Source: Deinococcus depolymerans | GTDB taxonomy: Bacteria; Deinococcota; Deinococci; Deinococcales; Deinococcaceae | Reading direction: 5' to 3' | Assembly: GCF_039522025.1 (NCBI RefSeq) | Contig: NZ_BAAADB010000026.1 | Location: 1-8,884, forward strand | Length of the DNA stretch: 8,884 nt | Shown here: positions 6,671 to 8,884 of the stretch, one piece after another | Numbering within the stretch: position 1 is the stretch's first letter | Layout: each line of letters starts with the position of its first letter | Translations under genes and position numbers: made by a program | Notes under the pieces: generated by a model | Told to the model about the DNA's origin: nothing | Seen by the model: the letters and a program-made list of their open reading frames with translations, nothing else | Database searches by the model: none

Positions 6671-7996
6671 TCAGTCCACCGTCACGACGAGCGGTAACTC
6701 CACGGTTTCCGCGCCGTACAGGGAGTTGAATTCATGGGTGGCTTCGAAACGAGCGCTCACCTGCTGCCCGGCCTTGACTTCCCGGCCGCCCGGCGCGGCT
6801 TCACCTTCGACGATCAGGCCGAACGGCGCCAGCGGGACAATCCGGATGCCCTGCCGGGTCCGTTCGAGACGCGCGACCGCGACGTTGGGCAGATCACGGA
6901 CGGAGCGGGGGACGACGAGCTGACGGGCGCCGCCGTGTTCATAGTTGGGTCCCACGATCTGCGCAACCTCGTCGCCGACGTTGATCCCCTCGAGGCTGAA
7001 GCTTGGTTCGGGCTCCCAGTCGCCTTCGGTCGGCCGTATGCGCAGCTGTTGACCGCGGCGGCTGCCGAGGACTTTCCATGCGCCCCAGCCGAGCGCGGCA
7101 AGTGCGACGAGCCCCAGCAGCGCCGGGATGGGACCGGGTCCAGGCGGTGGGAAGGGCGGCTCCTGACCAAGAGGGCTGCGCTGAGTCCTGCTGAAGCGAT
7201 CGTTTGCCAGAGTGGCACCACTGAACGCCCTGGGCACCACCAACACGACGTCCATTAGTCGGTCCCGGTTGCCGCTCGGCTGGATGACAGTGTAAGGCAG
7301 CTGGACCGATGCGCCGGATGCCGCGGACGACGCGAGTCGGGTGAAGGAGGACAGTGCTGACTGGTAGGCGGGGTCGTCAGAACCCGCGGTGCGCTGCCCG
7401 CGCGGGGCGACGCTTGCGGCGTTGTTGACGAACAGCGTCATCACAGTGCTGCTGGCCCGGTTGCTCACGCTGGCCGCGAGCTCCGCGATGGCGCGTTCGG
7501 TGTCGTGGCCAGGCTGGGTATCGGGACGGGCGGTGAGAGGAAACAGGTCCCGGATGGGTTTTTCGCTGTTGAGGTCTTCAGCCGTGATGACTTTCGGCTC
7601 CGTCTGTTTCCAGACATTCATCTCCCATGCGGCGACCGAGAGGTGGTCACCAGGCACCAGCATGTTTTTGACGAGCTGCCACGCGAGCTCGCGCGCTGCG
7701 AGGGCAGCCGATGGATCCTGGGGGTAGTGACTGGTGCTGAACGCCAGCAGCAGGTGGACGTGCTGTTTGGTGAGGTCACCACCGCGGCGCTGGACGCTGT
7801 CGATGATTTCCTGCTGTAGTTTCGTTTCGGCCTTGGTGATGGTGCGTGGTTCTACCCTAGTCGATAGGGGGGTGGATTGAGCTGCGGCCGGTGCCGACGC
7901 CATGGGAAGCAGCAGGACGGAAAGCAGAAGGGCCGGCGTTAGGTATGACTTCTTTACCGACGTCAAAGGTGAACTTTTTAACCGTTGCCTCATCAT
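6671..7996 (-). CDS. Membrane-anchored vWA-like protein with possible FHA-like cytoplasmic domain
   Basis: 441 aa, first gene of the operon. A basic N-terminus and hydrophobic core (about 18-33) end in APAAA-Q, a good signal-peptidase site after residue 39. Residues about 78-255 have the strand-helix pattern of a von Willebrand A domain: HLLLAFSTSHY (81-91) stands where DxSxS is expected, with Ala85 replacing the Asp, and TVMTLFVNN (184-192) has Asn where a late Asp often sits. The metal site therefore looks lost. A proline-rich linker (279-290), a membrane helix (about 290-311) and basic SRRGQQ place the last 130 residues inside. That part is beta-rich and, at about 365-412 (PRSVRDLPNVAVARLERT, then VEGEAAPGGREVKAGQQV), loosely resembles an FHA domain lacking its phosphothreonine-binding Ser/His. 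Topology is well supported, domain names less so. The second ATG (7991-7993) is an equally possible start, one residue shorter. Confidence 0.8.
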   Translation of the reverse strand: MMRQRLKSSPLTSVKKSYLTPALLLSVLLLPMASAPAAAQSTPLSTRVEPRTITKAETKLQQEIIDSVQRRGGDLTKQHVHLLLAFSTSHYPQDPSAALAARELAWQLVKNMLVPGDHLSVAAWEMNVWKQTEPKVITAEDLNSEKPIRDLFPLTARPDTQPGHDTERAIAELAASVSNRASSTVMTLFVNNAASVAPRGQRTAGSDDPAYQSALSSFTRLASSAASGASVQLPYTVIQPSGNRDRLMDVVLVVPRAFSGATLANDRFSRTQRSPLGQEPPFPPPGPGPIPALLGLVALAALGWGAWKVLGSRRGQQLRIRPTEGDWEPEPSFSLEGINVGDEVAQIVGPNYEHGGARQLVVPRSVRDLPNVAVARLERTRQGIRIVPLAPFGLIVEGEAAPGGREVKAGQQVSARFEATHEFNSLYGAETVELPLVVTVD

Positions 7997-8336
7997 TACC
8001 TTAGATTATAGTTCATACCGCCTCATGCTACTAAGAAATTTGTGTTGGTGAGGACGCAAATGCATTATGACCCTGATCCGTGCTGTGCAAGGATGCAACC
8101 CGCTCCGGACGTTCGCGTTGCCTGGATCTCGTTGACGCGACTCAGAGGTCCGGTCCTCTTGCACCTAGACTGGCACAATTGAGGAACGGGGAGCCCTGAG
8201 GCGTGGTCTGCACCCTGGAATCTGGACGGATTGAACTGTTTCCGCGCGCCGAAGCCGAGGTTCGTCTGAGCTTGGCTTTGAGTGCAGGCTAGCCCTGCGA
8301 TAGCTCAATCACCTTCTCTCCGAGGTCCAGCTTCGC
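7997..8336. other. 340-nt spacer between recombinase remnant and operon
   Basis: Apart from the promoter at its left edge, no convincing gene is seen on either strand. Two small stem-loops are visible: 8144-8148/8155-8159 (AGAGG with CCTCT, 6-nt loop) and 8284-8288/8294-8298 (GCAGG with CCTGC, 5-nt loop). The second lies 39 nt downstream of the recombinase stop but has no T-run, so it is at best a weak terminator. No attachment core or tRNA could be recognised. Confidence 0.5.
8005..8034 (-). promoter_or_regulatory. Operon promoter with near-leaderless start
   Basis: The minus strand has a perfect TATAAT at 8010-8005, only 8 nt before ATG 7996-7994. Transcription normally starts about 6-8 nt after the -10 box, so the mRNA would begin at or next to the start codon. 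The best -35 candidate is weak (TTAGTA, 8034-8029, 18-bp spacer). AAGG lies in the gap, too close for the first ATG but 5 nt from the second. The local DNA is clearly more AT-rich than the genes around it. Leaderless mRNAs with this layout are common in Deinococcus. Confidence 0.65.
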
Positions 8337-8849
8337 TCACCAGTTGGCGAGGGCATCCGGCAATGCCGTGTCGCTCCACTTCGCATAGACCCGGGTCGTG
8401 TCCAGGCTGGCGTGGCCGAGGTGGCGGGCGGCATGTTCGAGACTGCCGGTCTGGCGGACCAGGCGGGTGCCGGCGTAGTGCCGAAACGCGTGCCAGCCGC
8501 GGTATCGGGTGCTGGCCCGGGCGGCGATGACTTTCAGGCGTTGCCGGGCGGCGCTCTGGGTGCCGCCGATGACGGGGTCGGTGCGGGGGAGGGTCTGGAG
8601 TGACTGGATGAGGCTCCGGGTGAGGGCGACCCGACGGAGTTTGCCGCCTTTGCCGTGGCGGACGGTGAGCAGGCCGCCCTGGAGGTCCACGTCCGCCCAC
8701 TGGAGGGTCAGAGCTTCTTCGATGCGCAGGCCAGCGTGGGCACAGAGGAGAATGAGCGCCTGATCGGGTAGTTGGCTGGAACTATGCCCGACACCACTGA
8801 AATGGGAGCGTCCGGGGCCTATCCCCGGACGTGTCAAAAGAGCTCCCAC
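8337..8849 (-). CDS. Tyrosine recombinase/integrase catalytic domain, N-terminus replaced by repeat sequence
   Basis: The reading frame from ATG 8849 is 170 aa, but residues 1-28 are encoded by the 119-bp repeat; only residues 29-170 (from 8765) are recombinase. That part carries the full catalytic set: Arg42 in AGLRIEEALTL, Lys67 in HGKGGK, His120 and Arg123 in HAFRHYAGTRL, His146 in LGHASLDTTRVY and nucleophile Tyr155. The spacing is that of XerC/D-type and phage-type integrases. The N-terminal core-binding (SAM-like) domain, about 100-150 residues in the family, is missing, so strand exchange at a specific site is unlikely even if the chimera is made. The break coincides exactly with the repeat edge, showing that an element inserted into an intact integrase gene. 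The frame stays open to the window end, so the true start of any chimeric product is uncertain. It was probably once the integrase of an island here. Confidence 0.85.
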   Translation of the reverse strand: MGALLTRPGIGPGRSHFSGVGHSSSQLPDQALILLCAHAGLRIEEALTLQWADVDLQGGLLTVRHGKGGKLRRVALTRSLIQSLQTLPRTDPVIGGTQSAARQRLKVIAARASTRYRGWHAFRHYAGTRLVRQTGSLEHAARHLGHASLDTTRVYAKWSDTALPDALANW

Positions 8850-8884
8850 TCGAGAGTTTCGTCTGTCAGAACCCCGCCTGTCCA
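8766..8884 (-). repeat. Right copy of 119-bp inverted repeat (probable insertion-sequence end)
   Basis: Exact reverse complement of 2-120. The boundary is at 8766, where the recombinase homology starts in the very next codon (Asp, 8763-8765). Reading outward from the unique DNA, the element end begins GGGTAGTTGGCTGGAACTAT. The nested stem-loop recurs at 8803-8848. Because the window ends inside the repeat, it could be a copy of an insertion sequence that stopped a short-read assembly, or one arm of a composite transposon. Confidence 0.85.
8803..8848 (-). other. Nested stem-loop inside right repeat
   Basis: Mirror copy of the structure in the left repeat: inner GC stem 8810-8817/8823-8830 and outer stem 8803-8809/8842-8848. 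The same considerations apply; no T-run accompanies it. Confidence 0.5.

Noticed and set aside
8132..8164. Possible plus-strand promoter (TTGACG or TTGCAC)
   Set aside because: No acceptable -10 box lies at 16-18 bp, and no plus-strand gene follows.

Overview
The window is GC-rich bacterial DNA. A perfect TATAAT box only 8 nt upstream of a start codon, predicting a leaderless or nearly leaderless mRNA, would suit a Deinococcus-type bacterium. That assignment is a guess from gene style and promoter layout, not from a diagnostic sequence.

Layout. Both ends carry the same 119-bp sequence in inverted orientation (2-120 and 8766-8884, no mismatch). It looks like the end of an insertion sequence whose body lies outside the window. 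On the left it cuts into a decayed IS630-family transposase (125-832, N-terminus missing, one in-frame stop). On the right it cuts into a tyrosine recombinase that keeps its whole catalytic domain (8337-8765) but lacks its N-terminal domain. Between these remnants lies a compact five-gene operon on the minus strand, read from 7996 down to 896, preceded by a 340-nt spacer that holds its promoter.

The operon, in transcription order: (1) a 441-aa secreted, membrane-anchored protein with a degenerate von Willebrand A-like domain outside and a possible FHA-like domain inside; (2) a 102-aa protein with three membrane segments; (3) a 1050-aa tubulin/FtsZ-superfamily protein (Tubulin_2 type) with a GGTGSG nucleotide loop, coiled coils and a C-terminal Cys cluster; (4) a 562-aa MotA/TolQ/ExbB/ZorA-like membrane protein with a very long cytoplasmic helical tail; (5) a 202-aa MotB/ZorB-like protein with one membrane helix carrying the family Asp and an OmpA-like peptidoglycan-binding domain. 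Genes are separated by 10, 8, -8 and 5 nt, so they are almost certainly co-transcribed and translationally coupled.

How they may work together. Products 4 and 5 resemble an ion-driven stator/motor spanning the inner membrane and gripping the cell wall, as in MotAB and the ZorAB pair of Zorya phage defence. Products 1 and 2 add an envelope sensor or scaffold. Product 3 could polymerise or switch with GTP on the cytoplasmic side. A family of FtsZ-like proteins linked to vWA and OmpA-domain proteins has been proposed as a membrane-remodelling system. This window matches that idea and adds a Zorya-like motor pair. Whether it remodels membranes, defends against phage or does something else cannot be decided from sequence alone. 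Its place between mobile-element remnants fits an accessory, possibly transferred, module.
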